DNA from: UMGS363 sp964402055
Lineage (GTDB): Bacteria > Bacillota > Clostridia > Oscillospirales > Ruminococcaceae
DNA: 46,181 nucleotides
Direction: 5' to 3'
NCBI GenBank assembly: GCA_964402055.1
Contig: CAYOAV010000011.1
Location: 1-46,181 of the forward strand
This document shows positions 44,837 through 46,181 of this stretch, piece by piece. The translations under genes were made by a program, and so were the position numbers. Under the pieces are notes generated by a model, which was given only the letters and a program-made list of their open reading frames with translations, had not been told where the DNA came from and made no database searches. Each line of letters starts with the position of its first letter. Within the stretch, counting starts at the first letter, position 1.

Positions 44837-46181
44837 ATGAAGCAGAAAATTTTAAGCGTACTCCTCTTTTCCGCAATGATACTGTCTATGGCAGGCTGCG
44901 GCGGAACACAATCAGCAGACCCCAACGAAAACGGAAGCGAAACATCTCAGGAAGATGAGGTTGTAACCTCAACCGTGTCAGAAACAACTACCGCCGAACA
45001 GGAACAAACAGAAAACGAAACAACCACAACAGAGCCTGTTGAAGAAGAACCTCCTAAGGAAATTCTAAAAATATCAGATTATGAATCTTTTGAAAACGGA
45101 ACTTTTCACTTTAAAATCAACAAAACTGGCTACGTTTATGATATTTTAGAGAATAAAATGTATAGTTACAATCCATACGAATTGGAAAATAATGACACTG
45201 CCTGTGGAAAGCTTATAGCAGATGATAAAACAATAACAAACCTCGAAACAATGGAAAACTATGATGTAAAGCCTTTTGATTATACTGGTCTATGTTTAGA
45301 CAAATATAATCCTGTTTACTCTGTAAAAGAAGATTTTGACGGAAATGTATATTCGTTCGGCATTCTCGGTTCAAACGGAGAGTGGGTACTGCCCATGTCA
45401 AGCGATTATGCTATCTGCGATCTTCTCAAATCAAGAACTATTGAAACATGGAGCGAACTAATTGCAACATCTTCTTTCGTTTCTTTTGAAGCAAATCATA
45501 GCTATTACTATTATAACTATAAAACAAATGAAATAAAAGAATTTGAAAGCCATAACTCAGAAAGATGTTTCCATTTTATGGATAATTTTATTCTATACAA
45601 AGAAAATCGCAACAATGATTTCAGTTTATATAACACAAAAACAGGTAATACAACAGTATTAGATAGTATGTCTGATCTTTATTGTTCCGAAAACTGTACA
45701 GTTTTATCTAATATTACACATTATTCGTCAGAAAGTTATATATTCACAATCATTGACAGTAACGGAAATATCTTAGACTATGATCTGTCTGATTATAATA
45801 CAACTCCAGCGAATATATGTGACGCAACAGAAGATTATATCGTGTTTATCGCTGAAAATGCTGATAATGCTTACTATGTAGTAATTCTTGACAAAGACGG
45901 AAACCGTGTTATTGATCCTATTAAAATTTCTGATTATTATATTTCTAATTCTAATTTGCATATATATGGCGATTATATAGTTTATGCATATTATTATGAC
46001 AAAAGCTTTATTGTCAATTGCAAAGCAGGCGAAACAAAAATATATACTAACCATAGAAAACCCGAAGATAGCATTATGTTGATTGATTTTGATTCTTACA
46101 GCGGCAAGCTTCTTATAAAATCCGACGGCAACTATTACCTCGCCGATGTATCAGACCCCGATACACTTATAAATCCCTTTG
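44837..46181 (+). CDS. Large lipoprotein, probably beta-propeller-like; runs off the window
   Basis: Translation from ATG at 44837 (GGGAG 8-9 bases upstream) stays open for 448 codons to the window end. It starts MKQKILSVLLFSAMILSM, then AGCGG with the lipidated Cys at residue 21, followed by a Glu/Thr-rich linker of about 50 residues. The rest is repeats of strand-rich segments such as NLHIYGDYIVYAYYYDKSF, GKLLIKSDGNYYLADVSDPD and DNFILYKENRNNDFSLYN, which suggest the blades of a surface propeller. No enzyme motif is seen. It is divergent from the XRE gene with overlapping promoters, so that regulator may control it. Confidence 0.85.
   Translation, partial: MKQKILSVLLFSAMILSMAGCGGTQSADPNENGSETSQEDEVVTSTVSETTTAEQEQTENETTTTEPVEEEPPKEILKISDYESFENGTFHFKINKTGYVYDILENKMYSYNPYELENNDTACGKLIADDKTITNLETMENYDVKPFDYTGLCLDKYNPVYSVKEDFDGNVYSFGILGSNGEWVLPMSSDYAICDLLKSRTIETWSELIATSSFVSFEANHSYYYYNYKTNEIKEFESHNSERCFHFMDNFILYKENRNNDFSLYNTKTGNTTVLDSMSDLYCSENCTVLSNITHYSSESYIFTIIDSNGNILDYDLSDYNTTPANICDATEDYIVFIAENADNAYYVVILDKDGNRVIDPIKISDYYISNSNLHIYGDYIVYAYYYDKSFIVNCKAGETKIYTNHRKPEDSIMLIDFDSYSGKLLIKSDGNYYLADVSDPDTLINPF

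Noticed and set aside
1..46181. CRISPR array, prophage or insertion sequence
   Set aside because: No regularly spaced repeats, no cas, phage or transposase-like proteins. The repeats found are single palindromes.

Overview
The window looks like a chromosome segment of a spore-forming, low-to-moderate GC Firmicute of the Ruminococcus/Oscillospiraceae type. The sporulation pair gpr-spoIIP, Gram-positive-type Shine-Dalgarno sites (AGGAGG), sigma-A promoters (TTGACA-17-TATAAT), diadenylate cyclase CdaA with CdaR, many secreted proteins with Firmicute signal peptides and the archaeal-type ProRS all point that way. The genus is inference. The assembly is a draft: seven runs of exactly 100 N (8097, 17032, 18599, 21390, 23107, 33458, 34676) are placeholder gaps. 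At least one of them (34676-34775) is false, because the same 55 bases stand on both of its sides.

Layout. 1-760: 5' part of a tRNA-Leu(GAG) gene and rpsT, both leftward, each with a good promoter. 870-3180: gpr, spoIIP and a small membrane protein. 3149-5948 (leftward): a lipoprotein, a small membrane protein, proS and another small membrane protein. 6084-10017: an orphan EndoA/MazF RNase, then a leftward operon of a 43-residue membrane peptide, a polysaccharide flippase and a GH36 alpha-galactosidase. 10163-13545: three tandem secreted transglutaminase-like proteins, the middle one lacking its catalytic Cys. 13695-16260: an ECF sigma factor with a membrane anti-sigma factor carrying an extracellular beta-propeller. 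16666-17810: a small lipoprotein and a Phd/YefM-RelE/ParE toxin-antitoxin pair. 17885-21004: a membrane-stress module resembling B. subtilis ydjGHI (SPFH protein, zinc-ribbon protein, TPM-domain protein), led by a 42-residue membrane peptide. 21125-24359: four small secreted proteins that share a TGN + hydrophobic segment + Lys-rich C-terminus.

24777-28414: an MFS transporter with a cre/LacI-type operator, and convergent glycogen phosphorylase. 28553-33230: trmO, then cdaA-cdaR and a FAD oxidoreductase in the position where glmM often lies. 33385-36828: a MacB/LolCDE-like ABC exporter (ATPase plus FtsX permease) whose promoter is flanked by two TTAGC-N4-GCTAA palindromes. 36991-37140: a nest of three palindromic repeat families that also occur elsewhere in the window. 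37213-44077: a visibly more AT-rich, leftward block with two ECF sigma/anti-sigma pairs followed by two secreted Ig/PKD-like proteins, a cytosolic protein of unknown family, a lipoprotein and a snapalysin-type (HExxHxxGxxD) metalloprotease. This is the best candidate for an undescribed system. 44308-46181: an XRE regulator divergent from a large lipoprotein that runs off the window.
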